64,000 bases of DNA from contig NZ_CP102247.1 of NCBI RefSeq assembly GCF_024599655.1, positions 4,464,001 through 4,528,000 of the forward strand, given 5' to 3'. The notes beneath the pieces were generated by a model. That model searched no databases and was not told the DNA's origin. It saw only the letters and a list, made by a program, of their open reading frames with translations. This stretch comes from Enterobacter asburiae (GTDB lineage: Bacteria; Pseudomonadota; Gammaproteobacteria; Enterobacterales; Enterobacteriaceae). A program made the translations under genes and the position numbers. Position 1 is the stretch's first letter, and every line of letters starts with the position of its first letter. Below, piece by piece: positions 7,339 through 16,431 of this stretch.

Positions 7339-8367
7339 ATGGCGCATATTGTAACCCTAAACACCCCGTCCAGAGAAGATTGGTTATCGCAACTTGCCGA
7401 TGTAATCACCAGTCCTGATGAATTGCTGCGTCTTTTAGACCTCGATCAGCACCCAGAGTTGCTTGCAGGCCGCGAGGCAAAGCGCCTTTTCGCCCTGCGC
7501 GTTCCCCGTGCGTTTGTAGCGCGGATGGAGAAAGGCAACCCCAACGATCCGCTATTAAAACAAACGCTTACTTCGCAGGATGAGTTTGTCACCGCGCCGG
7601 GTTATAGCACCGATCCGCTGGAAGAGCAGAACAGCGTGGTGCCGGGTTTACTGCACAAGTATCTCAACCGCGCCCTGCTGCTGGTAAAAGGCGGCTGTGC
7701 GGTAAATTGTCGTTATTGCTTCCGTCGCCACTTCCCTTACGCCGAAAATCAGGGCAATAAACGCAACTGGCAGGTCGCGCTGGACTATATCGCCGCCCAT
7801 CCGGAGCTGGATGAGATTATTTTTTCCGGCGGCGACCCGCTGATGGCGAAAGATCATGAGCTGGACTGGCTGCTGACCGAGCTTGAAGCCATCCCGCATA
7901 TCAAGCGTCTGCGTATTCATAGCCGTTTACCGATTGTTATTCCAGCGCGGATCACGGACGGCCTGGTCTCACGCCTGGAGCAGTCTCGCTTGCAGGTGCT
8001 GCTGGTGAACCATATCAACCACGCGAACGAAATTGACGATGCGTTTCGCGCGGCGATGGCGCGGCTGCGTAAAGCGGACGTAACGCTGCTGAACCAGAGC
8101 GTACTGCTGCGCGGCGTGAATGACAGCGCACGCGTACTGGCCGACCTGAGCAATGCCCTGTTTGATGCGGGCGTGATGCCCTATTATCTGCACGTGCTGG
8201 ATCGCGTTCAGGGCGCGGCGCATTTCATGGTGACGGATGAAGAAGCCCGGCAGATTATGCGCGAACTGTTAACGCTGGTTTCAGGCTATATGGTGCCGAA
8301 GCTGGCACGCGAGATTGGCGGAGAGCCGAGCAAGACGCCGCTGGATTTGCAGCTGCGGCAGAACTAA
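7339..8367 (+). CDS. epmB: EF-P-(R)-beta-lysine aminomutase EpmB
   Basis: A 342-aa radical-SAM, PLP-dependent lysine 2,3-aminomutase-like enzyme that makes (R)-beta-lysine for EF-P modification. The [4Fe-4S]/SAM motif CAVNCRYCFRRHF is at about residues 119-131. The lysine binding PLP should lie near the C-terminus (GYMVPKLAREIGGEPSK). Length equals that of E. coli EpmB (YjeK). Confidence 0.96.
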   Translation: MAHIVTLNTPSREDWLSQLADVITSPDELLRLLDLDQHPELLAGREAKRLFALRVPRAFVARMEKGNPNDPLLKQTLTSQDEFVTAPGYSTDPLEEQNSVVPGLLHKYLNRALLLVKGGCAVNCRYCFRRHFPYAENQGNKRNWQVALDYIAAHPELDEIIFSGGDPLMAKDHELDWLLTELEAIPHIKRLRIHSRLPIVIPARITDGLVSRLEQSRLQVLLVNHINHANEIDDAFRAAMARLRKADVTLLNQSVLLRGVNDSARVLADLSNALFDAGVMPYYLHVLDRVQGAAHFMVTDEEARQIMRELLTLVSGYMVPKLAREIGGEPSKTPLDLQLRQN

Positions 8368-8370
8368 AAA

Positions 8371-8396
8371 GGCAGGTGGCGCTACGCTTACCTGCC
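8371..8396. repeat. REP-like hairpin after epmB
   Basis: GGCAGGTGGCGC ... GCTTACCTGCC forms an imperfect palindrome with the REP loop sequence. It lies between the convergent genes epmB and yjeI and may terminate or stabilise either transcript. Confidence 0.6.
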
Positions 8397-8433
8397 CTAC
8401 GGGGTCCGGGCGCAGCGCCATCAGCAAGTTAAC

Positions 8434-8787
8434 TCAGTTCGGGCACTTGTAGACCTGGCCGTTCATCTGGCTGGCGGTCGGCACGAAGCTGGACAGCATA
8501 CTCTGCGTTGGGCTGCTCACGCCGTAAATCACGTTACCGCCCATCGCCGCAGCCTGGTTACGCAGGGCATTCGCCGCACCGCGCATAGAACCACCTTCTT
8601 CGCCATGCTGACCTGACATCCAGTTACTTTGCTCACCGGTTGCCGTGCCTAACAGCTGGCATTCACTGCCAGGCTTATCTTCCACAAAGCGAACGCCCTG
8701 GCCCGCTGCCGACAGCTCATTGCTGGAGCTACAACCCGCCAGCAGCAATGCTGCCCCTACAATCCCTGCACAGACTTTTACGCGCAT
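8434..8787 (-). CDS. yjeI: Lipoprotein YjeI, DUF4156 family
   Basis: A 117-aa lipoprotein. The signal peptide MRVKVCAGIVGAALLLAGC has Cys19 as the lipidation site. The mature region contains SNWMSGQHGEEGGSMRGAANALRNQAA and GGNVIYG, hallmark of the DUF4156 family (split here for length). Function is unknown. The start at 8787 matches the E. coli length; a longer frame upstream is unsupported. Confidence 0.93.
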   Translation of the reverse strand: MRVKVCAGIVGAALLLAGCSSSNELSAAGQGVRFVEDKPGSECQLLGTATGEQSNWMSGQHGEEGGSMRGAANALRNQAAAMGGNVIYGVSSPTQSMLSSFVPTASQMNGQVYKCPN

Positions 8788-8861
8788 GTTATTCCTCGTT
8801 TTCAATAAGCTGGACAGTAGTTGTCCGTGTGTAAATCTTATACCTAAAAGATGACCAAAAG

Positions 8862-8895
8862 AAAAACCCCCGAGCATTTCTGCCCGGGGGTTTTT
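8862..8895 (-). terminator. groESL terminator
   Basis: AAAAACCCCC and GGGGGTTTTT flank a short loop, giving a G+C-rich stem and a T tract. It lies 27 bases past the groEL stop and, being symmetric, may also serve the opposite direction. Confidence 0.92.
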
Positions 8896-8921
8896 CACAT
8901 TCTACGACGTAGAGCGCACGA

Positions 8922-10565
<1,644 letters not shown>

Positions 10566-10596
10566 GTTCTTATTTCCTCAAATTCTCGTGCGTAAA

Positions 10597-10889
10597 TTAC
10601 GCTTCAACAATTGCCAGAATGTCGCTCTCGGACATGATCAACACTTCTTCATTGTCGATCTTCTCGGATTTCACGCCGTAGCCATCGTTGAAAATTACGA
10701 TGTCACCAACTTTAACGTCCAGTGGCTGCACAGTTCCGTTTTCCAGGATGCGGCCCTTACCGACAGCGATGATTTCGCCACGCGTTGATTTGGCTGCTGC
10801 GAACCGGTCAGAACGATGCCGCCAGCAGACTTGGTTTCAACTTCTTTACGTTTGACGATCACACGATCATGTAACGGACGAATACTCAT
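10597..10889 (-). pseudogene. groES: Co-chaperonin GroES, apparent one-base frameshift
   Basis: The 10-kDa cap of GroEL. The N-terminus MSIRPLHDRVIVKRKEVETK and the C-terminus SESDILAIVEA are both present, but in different frames. In codon 30 a TCN serine codon has only two bases before the expected GCA-GCA-GCC-AAA, at about 10800-10802. Removing the gap restores the 97-residue protein exactly (293 bp instead of 294). As written, translation would leave the GroES frame after residue 30. groES is essential in E. coli, so a sequencing or assembly error is much likelier than a real mutation. The downstream frame is otherwise perfectly conserved. Confidence 0.9.
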
Positions 10890-10967
10890 TGATAGCTCTC
10901 CTTTGAGAAAGTCATTATCAGTTATGGATGACGCCGGCCCGCATGCGGTTTTCCGACTAGTGCCCTG

Positions 10968-11002
10968 AGAGATGGGGATAGCTTTTTACCCCTTCAAGGG
11001 GG
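10968..11002 (-). promoter_or_regulatory. Sigma-32 heat-shock promoter of groESL
   Basis: On the minus strand the -35 element CCCCCTTGAA (10993-11002) and -10 element CCCCATCTC (about 10968-10977) match the RpoH consensus and the E. coli groE promoter. About 80 bases of leader lead to groES. Confidence 0.92.
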
Positions 11003-11068
11003 AGTCGAAAAAAAAATTTGCGAAAGTGTTACCATCGCCTCTCTTTTGGTACGGGCAGGGCGATGTCA

Positions 11069-12316
11069 ATGAGTGGACTCAAGCAGGAGTTGGGGCTGGC
11101 GCAGGGCGTTGGACTGCTCTCAACCTCCTTGTTAGGTACGGGCGTGTTTGCCGTCCCCGCGCTGGCGGCGCTGGTGGCTGGAAATAATAGCCTGTGGGCG
11201 TGGCCAGCGCTGATTGTACTGGTTTTCCCGATAGCCATTGTGTTTGCCATCCTGGGGCGGCATTTCCCCAGCGCGGGCGGCGTAGCGCACTTTGTCGGCC
11301 TGGCCTTTGGCCCGCGGCTGCAGCGCGTCACCGGCTGGCTGTTTCTCTCCGTCATTCCGGTTGGCCTTCCTGCGGCGCTGCATATTGCGACCGGCTTTGG
11401 TCAGGCGCTGTTTGGCTGGCATAACGAGCAGTTATTGCTGGCCGAGCTGGGTACGCTGGCTATCGTCTGGTGGGTAGGCTCTCGCGGAGCGAGCTCCAGC
11501 GCCAACCTGCAGACGCTGGTTGCGGTGCTGATTGTCGCGCTCGTTGCCGCTATCTGGTGGGCAGGCGATATCACAATCAAGGACATTCCCTTCCCGGCGG
11601 TGACAGACGTCGACCATTCACAGCTTTTCGCCGCGCTCTCGGTCATGTTCTGGTGTTTTGTGGGTCTGGAAGCCTTTGCCCATCTGGCGTCGGAATTTAA
11701 GCAGCCTGAACGCGATTTCCCCCGCGCGCTGATGATAGGCCTGCTGCTGGCAGGCACGGTCTATTGGGCCTGCACCGTGCTGGTATTACACTTCAACGCG
11801 TTCGGTGCGGATCTCGCTGCTGCCGCATCTCTGCCGGGTATCGTGGTGGAACTGTTCGGCGTGAAGGCGCTGTGGATCGCCTGCGTCATTGGCTATCTGG
11901 CCTGTTTTGCCAGCCTGAATATTTATATCCAGAGCTTTGCCCGGCTGGTGTGGTCGCAGGCGCTCGACAAACCTGAGAATCGCCTCGCGCGCCTGTCTAA
12001 ACGCCAGCTTCCGCTGAATGCCCTGAATGCCGTACTGGGCTGCTGCGTGTTGAGCACGCTGTGTATTTACGCGCTGAAGATCAATCTGGACGCGCTGATC
12101 GTCTACGCCAACGGTATTTTCATCATGATCTACCTGCTGTGCATGCTGGCGGGATGTCGCTTGCTGAAAGGTCGTTATAAAGCACTGGCGGTCGTCGGGG
12201 GCGTGCTTTGCCTGCTGTTGCTGGCGATGGTGGGATGGAAGAGTCTGTACGCGATTGTCATGCTGGCAGGGCTGTGGCTGTTTTTGCCGAAACGGCAGAA
12301 TCGGGAGGCCCGGTAA
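11069..12316 (+). CDS. yjeH: Amino-acid exporter YjeH (APC family)
   Basis: A 415-aa inner-membrane protein of the APC superfamily with about 12 hydrophobic segments; the E. coli homologue exports L-methionine and branched-chain amino acids. The N-terminus MSGLKQELGLAQGVGLLSTS carries the glycine-rich break of helix 1. The start at 11069 is favoured over the ATG at 11063 because AGGG lies 8 bases upstream and the E. coli protein begins the same way. Divergent from groES. Confidence 0.93.
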   Translation: MSGLKQELGLAQGVGLLSTSLLGTGVFAVPALAALVAGNNSLWAWPALIVLVFPIAIVFAILGRHFPSAGGVAHFVGLAFGPRLQRVTGWLFLSVIPVGLPAALHIATGFGQALFGWHNEQLLLAELGTLAIVWWVGSRGASSSANLQTLVAVLIVALVAAIWWAGDITIKDIPFPAVTDVDHSQLFAALSVMFWCFVGLEAFAHLASEFKQPERDFPRALMIGLLLAGTVYWACTVLVLHFNAFGADLAAAASLPGIVVELFGVKALWIACVIGYLACFASLNIYIQSFARLVWSQALDKPENRLARLSKRQLPLNALNAVLGCCVLSTLCIYALKINLDALIVYANGIFIMIYLLCMLAGCRLLKGRYKALAVVGGVLCLLLLAMVGWKSLYAIVMLAGLWLFLPKRQNREAR

Positions 12317-12333
12317 GCGAAGCGCTACCGGGC
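12308..12333. repeat. Hairpin at the end of yjeH
   Basis: GCCCGGTA ... TACCGGGC with a central AGCGAAGCGC; it includes the yjeH stop codon and resembles half a REP element. It is followed by seven A on the plus strand, so it does not look like an intrinsic terminator for yjeH. Confidence 0.55.
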
Positions 12334-12340
12334 AAAAAAA

Positions 12341-12811
12341 TCACCGATCGTCCTTATGATCTAACCGGTCGCGCTGGTCGTCCTTACGCTGGTATTCCCC
12401 TTCAAACGTATCGCCCGGCCCGGTACTGAACCCGCCACCCGGCATGCGGTTGAAACGCAGATGCGGCAGCAGCTTCATGGTCAGGTGCTTCTGCACCGGC
12501 GGTAACAGCAGCAACAGGCCGAGGAAATCGGTAAAGAACCCCGGCAGGATGAGCAGCAGCCCCGCAATAATCAGCGATACGCTTTTGATCATCTCCGCTG
12601 CCGGGCTTTCGCCTGCGGCCATCTTCTCCTGCATTAACAGGAAATTTTTGAAACCCTGATTACGCACCAGCGACATGCCGATGACGGAGGTGAAAATCAC
12701 CAGAATCAGCGTCAGCAGGACGCCCAGCACGTGGGCAACCTGGATGAAAATGGAAATCTCAATGTAAACATAGAGAAAGAAAGCAATAAACGGTATCCAG
12801 CGCACTGGCAT
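12341..12811 (-). CDS. fxsA: Inner-membrane protein FxsA
   Basis: A 156-aa cytoplasmic-membrane protein with two N-terminal hydrophobic helices and a further pair at about residues 75-105 (LIIAGLLLILPGFFTDFLG). It has a hydrophilic charged tail (RKDDQRDRLDHKDDR). The E. coli homologue relieves exclusion of phage T7 by the F plasmid when overproduced; its normal role is unknown. Divergent from aspA. Confidence 0.93.
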   Translation of the reverse strand: MPVRWIPFIAFFLYVYIEISIFIQVAHVLGVLLTLILVIFTSVIGMSLVRNQGFKNFLLMQEKMAAGESPAAEMIKSVSLIIAGLLLILPGFFTDFLGLLLLLPPVQKHLTMKLLPHLRFNRMPGGGFSTGPGDTFEGEYQRKDDQRDRLDHKDDR

Positions 12812-12937
12812 CTCCTGTGTGGCAAGGGCCGTAGGGCCCCTGTCTGAATGTGTTCGCGACGCGCGTTTGTAAGAAATGGTGACGGTTAGCGAAAATTCAA
12901 TCAGTTTGCACGGATATTTTTTTTGGAAATATTAAAG

Positions 12938-12955
12938 CGGTGACCCATTTCACAG
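12938..12955. promoter_or_regulatory. Probable CRP site between fxsA and aspA
   Basis: GGTGA-CCCATT-TCACA matches the CRP consensus TGTGA-N6-TCACA in nine of ten positions. It is centred about 195 bp upstream of the aspA start, in a 329-bp divergent spacer (12812-13140) that otherwise shows only AT-rich sequence and no further gene. aspA is known to be under catabolite control in E. coli. Confidence 0.6.
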
Positions 12956-13140
12956 ATTAATAATTATCATGGAATCGGCTCGATAATAAGTGATCCAGCT
13001 TACGGCAATTCGCTATCATCAGCATATGATCTCGAGCATCTGGCTGATTGAGGGAATAATCGTCGGCCAGAAAATATTCAAAACCACATATATACTGTGT
13101 GTTTAGTACAATCCATCGGCAGCTTGAAAAGAAGGTTCAC

Positions 13141-14577
13141 ATGTTAAACAACATTCGTATCGAAGAAGACTTGTTGGGTACCAGGGAAGTTCCAGCGGAT
13201 GCCTACTACGGTGTTCACACTCTGAGAGCGATTGAAAACTTCTACATCAGCAACAGCAAAATCAGCGACATCCCTGAGTTTGTCCGTGGCATGGTGATGG
13301 TGAAGAAAGCCGCAGCACTGGCCAACAAAGAGCTGCAAACCATTCCTAAAAGCGCGGCAAATGCGATTATCGCGGCCTGCGATGAAGTGCTGAACAACGG
13401 CAAATGCATGGACCAGTTCCCGGTTGACGTCTATCAGGGCGGCGCGGGCACCTCCGTCAACATGAACACTAACGAAGTACTGGCAAACATTGGCCTGGAG
13501 CTGATGGGTCACCAGAAAGGTGAATACCAGTACCTGAACCCGAACGACCACGTTAACAAATGCCAGTCCACCAACGACGCCTACCCTACCGGCTTCCGTA
13601 TCGCGGTGTATGCCTCTGTAGTGAAACTGGTAGATGCGATCAACCAGCTGGGTGATGGCTTCCAGCGTAAAGCGGTTGAGTTCCAGGACATCCTGAAAAT
13701 GGGTCGTACCCAGCTGCAGGACGCGGTGCCGATGACGCTCGGCCAGGAATTCCACGCGTTTAACGTGCTGCTTAACGAAGAGACTAAAAACCTGCTGCGC
13801 ACCTCCGAGCTGCTGCTGGAAGTGAACCTGGGCGCAACCGCCATCGGTACGCGTCTGAACACCCCGGACGGCTATCAGCAGCTGGCGGTACAGAAGCTGG
13901 CTGAAGTCTCTAACCTGCCGGTTGTGCCTGCAGAAGACCTGATTGAAGCGACGTCCGACTGCGGCGCCTACGTCATGGTGCACAGCGCCCTGAAACGTCT
14001 GGCAGTGAAACTGTCCAAAATCTGTAACGACCTGCGCCTGCTCTCTTCCGGTCCGCGCGCTGGCCTGAACGAAATCAACCTGCCAGAACTGCAGGCCGGT
14101 TCGTCCATCATGCCAGCCAAGGTGAACCCGGTTGTGCCAGAAGTGGTGAACCAGGTTTGCTTCAAAGTCATCGGCAACGATACAACCGTGACCATGGCCT
14201 CTGAAGCGGGTCAGCTGCAGCTGAACGTGATGGAGCCAGTGATTGGCCAGGCGATGTTTGAATCTATCCACATCCTGACGAACGCCTGCTACAACCTGCT
14301 GGAAAAATGCATTAACGGCATCACAGCGAATAAAGAAGTCTGTGAGGGTTATGTCTATAACTCCATCGGGATCGTCACCTACCTCAACCCGTTCATCGGT
14401 CACCACAACGGTGACATCGTCGGTAAGATTTGCGCCGAAACCGGTAAGAGCGTACGTGAAGTGGTGCTGGAACGCGGGCTGTTGACCGAAGCCGAGCTGG
14501 ACGATATCTTCTCGGCCCAGAACCTGATGCACCCGGCATATAAAGCGAAACGATATACCGATGAAAGCGAACAGTAA
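13141..14577 (+). CDS. aspA: Aspartate ammonia-lyase (aspartase)
   Basis: A 478-aa member of the fumarase/aspartase superfamily; it converts L-aspartate to fumarate and ammonia, feeding fumarate respiration. The signature loop GSSIMPAKVNP, containing the catalytic serine, is at about residues 324-334. The TGTSVNMN-type region reads AGTSVNMNTNEV. The start at 13141 gives MLNNIRIEEDLLG and the E. coli length; an in-frame ATG at 13099 is rejected as too long. Transcribed with dcuA behind it, pairing enzyme with C4-dicarboxylate exchange. Confidence 0.97.
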   Translation: MLNNIRIEEDLLGTREVPADAYYGVHTLRAIENFYISNSKISDIPEFVRGMVMVKKAAALANKELQTIPKSAANAIIAACDEVLNNGKCMDQFPVDVYQGGAGTSVNMNTNEVLANIGLELMGHQKGEYQYLNPNDHVNKCQSTNDAYPTGFRIAVYASVVKLVDAINQLGDGFQRKAVEFQDILKMGRTQLQDAVPMTLGQEFHAFNVLLNEETKNLLRTSELLLEVNLGATAIGTRLNTPDGYQQLAVQKLAEVSNLPVVPAEDLIEATSDCGAYVMVHSALKRLAVKLSKICNDLRLLSSGPRAGLNEINLPELQAGSSIMPAKVNPVVPEVVNQVCFKVIGNDTTVTMASEAGQLQLNVMEPVIGQAMFESIHILTNACYNLLEKCINGITANKEVCEGYVYNSIGIVTYLNPFIGHHNGDIVGKICAETGKSVREVVLERGLLTEAELDDIFSAQNLMHPAYKAKRYTDESEQ

Positions 14578-14597
14578 CCGTTCAGGCTAGGCTTCTT

Positions 14598-14630
14598 AAG
14601 GCACGTCACTTGTGACGTGCCTTTTTTCTT
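14598..14630 (+). terminator. Terminator after aspA
   Basis: AAGGCACGTCA / TGACGTGCCTT, an 11-bp stem with a short loop, followed by TTTTTCTTTTT. Placed between aspA and dcuA, so dcuA is only partly co-transcribed with aspA. Confidence 0.9.
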
Positions 14631-14692
14631 TTTAGGCGTTACCTAAATACAACAATTCAATATCAACTTGTTAATAAGCAAGGCAGGTCTTT

Positions 14693-15994
14693 ATGTTTGG
14701 AGCAGAACTCGTCATCGTCTTGTTGGCGATTTATTTGGGCGCACGACTCGGGGGTATCGGCATCGGTTTTGCCGGCGGTCTCGGGGTGCTTGTTCTTACC
14801 CTTATCTTTCAGATTAAACCCGGCGCAATCCCTTTTGACGTTATCGAAATCATCATGGCGGTTATTGCCGCTATCGCCGCCATGCAGGTGGCAGGCGGTA
14901 TGGACTATCTGGTAAGCCTGGCGGAGCGTATGCTGCGCCGCCATCCAAAATACATCACCTTCCTTGCCCCGCTGGTGACCTGGTTTATGACCATTCTCGC
15001 CGGTACGGGCCACACCGCCTTTTCTACGCTGCCGGTGATTACCGAAGTGGCGAAAGAGCAAGGTATCCGCCCGTCTCGTCCGCTCTCTATTGCCGTCGTC
15101 GCGTCCCAGATTGCGATTACCGCCTCGCCGATTTCCGCTGCGGTGGTCTTCTTCGCCGGTATCCTTGAGCCGATGGGCGTGAGCTACCTGACGCTGCTGG
15201 CGATCTGTATCCCGGTGACGCTGATTGCGGTGATGATCACTGCCGTGCTGTGTAACTTCCTCGGCGCTGAGCTGAAAGACGATCCGGTGTATCAGGAACG
15301 TCTGGCAAAAGGTGAAGTGAGCCTGCGCGGCAGCCAGGTCTTCGAGCTGAAGCCGCACGCAAAACGCTCCGTGCTGCTGTTCCTGATCGGTATTGTCGCC
15401 GTCATGTTCTACGCGACCGCTATCAGCGATACCGTGGGGCTGATCCAGAACCCGGTCCTGCCGCGTAACGAAGCGATTGTGGTGTTTATGCTGACCATCG
15501 CGACGCTGATTAGCATCACCTGTAAAATTGATACCAGCGAAGTGCTGAACGCCAGCACCTTCAAATCGGGTATGAGCGCCTGCGTGTGCGTCCTCGGTGT
15601 AGCCTGGCTTGGTGATACCTTCGTGAAAGCGCACATCAGCGACATTCAGACCGTAGCCGGCGACCTGCTGCACAACTACCCGTGGCTGCTGGCGGTGGTG
15701 CTGTTCTTTGCCGCTACCCTGCTTTACTCTCAAGCGGCGACCACCAAAGCGCTGATGCCTGCGGCACTGATGCTGGGCGTTACCCCGCTGACGGCGATTG
15801 CCTCTTTCGCGGCGGTTTCTGCCCTGTTCGTTCTGCCAACCTACCCAACCCTGCTGGCGGCGGTGGAGATGGACGACACCGGCTCAACCCGTATCGGTAA
15901 GTATGTGTTTAACCACGCGTTCCTGATCCCGGGCGTGGTCGCCATTTCACTTTGCGTGATCCTCGGCTTTATCATTGGCGGCGTGGTGCTGTAA
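14693..15994 (+). CDS. dcuA: Anaerobic C4-dicarboxylate transporter DcuA
   Basis: A 433-aa inner-membrane antiporter for fumarate, aspartate, malate and succinate. It is hydrophobic throughout with about 10 segments, beginning MFGAELVIVLLAIYLGARLG. The conserved GTGHTAFSTLPVI stretch is present. With AspA and Frd it forms the aspartate-to-succinate anaerobic route encoded in this window. Length is equal to E. coli DcuA. Confidence 0.96.
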   Translation: MFGAELVIVLLAIYLGARLGGIGIGFAGGLGVLVLTLIFQIKPGAIPFDVIEIIMAVIAAIAAMQVAGGMDYLVSLAERMLRRHPKYITFLAPLVTWFMTILAGTGHTAFSTLPVITEVAKEQGIRPSRPLSIAVVASQIAITASPISAAVVFFAGILEPMGVSYLTLLAICIPVTLIAVMITAVLCNFLGAELKDDPVYQERLAKGEVSLRGSQVFELKPHAKRSVLLFLIGIVAVMFYATAISDTVGLIQNPVLPRNEAIVVFMLTIATLISITCKIDTSEVLNASTFKSGMSACVCVLGVAWLGDTFVKAHISDIQTVAGDLLHNYPWLLAVVLFFAATLLYSQAATTKALMPAALMLGVTPLTAIASFAAVSALFVLPTYPTLLAAVEMDDTGSTRIGKYVFNHAFLIPGVVAISLCVILGFIIGGVVL

Positions 15995-16024
15995 ACGGTG
16001 AGTGGTTGTAAAAATAGTTAAAAT

Positions 16025-16050
16025 CGGGCCGCTCTGCGGCCCGTTTCATT
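16025..16050 (+). terminator. dcuA terminator
   Basis: CGGGCCGC / GCGGCCCG with a TCT loop, then TTTCATT. Located 30 bases after dcuA and before cutA. Confidence 0.85.
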
Positions 16051-16107
16051 AATGACCAACCGCCTTGCGTGATATAGTGAAGCCTTTCGTGATGAGGAGG
16101 TCGACTT

Positions 16108-16431
16108 GTGAACACGCCTGATGCTGTTGTCGTACTGTGTACCGCCCCTGATGAAGCCTCTGCCCAGGATCTCGCCGCTAAAGTGCTGGCCGAAAAACTG
16201 GCTGCCTGCGTGACGCTCCTCCCCGGTGCCACCTCCCTTTATTACTGGGAAGGCAAGCTGGAGCAGGAGTACGAAGTCCAGATGTTGCTCAAAACTAATC
16301 TGGCGAATCAGCAGGCTCTCCTGGACTGCCTCAAATCTCATCATCCTTACCAAACCCCGGAACTGCTGGTCTTGCCAGTGGTTCATGGCGATAACGACTA
16401 TCTCTCATGGCTCAACGCTTCCTTACGCTGA
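16108..16431 (+). CDS. cutA: Divalent-cation tolerance protein CutA
   Basis: A 107-aa trimeric CutA1-family protein linked to copper tolerance, physiological role unclear. The conserved core is VVLCTAPDEASAQDLAAKVL through YYWEGKLEQEYEVQMLLKT. The start is a GTG at 16108 with GAGGAGG seven bases upstream; the protein is a few residues shorter at the N-terminus than E. coli CutA. It overlaps dsbD by 25 bases, so translation is coupled. Confidence 0.93.
   Translation: MNTPDAVVVLCTAPDEASAQDLAAKVLAEKLAACVTLLPGATSLYYWEGKLEQEYEVQMLLKTNLANQQALLDCLKSHHPYQTPELLVLPVVHGDNDYLSWLNASLR

Noticed and set aside
12326..12341. Intrinsic terminator for yjeH
   Set aside because: The hairpin is followed by A residues, not T, in the direction of yjeH transcription.
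13144..14532. A 462-codon open frame opposite aspA
   Set aside because: Antisense shadow of the highly conserved aspartase gene.
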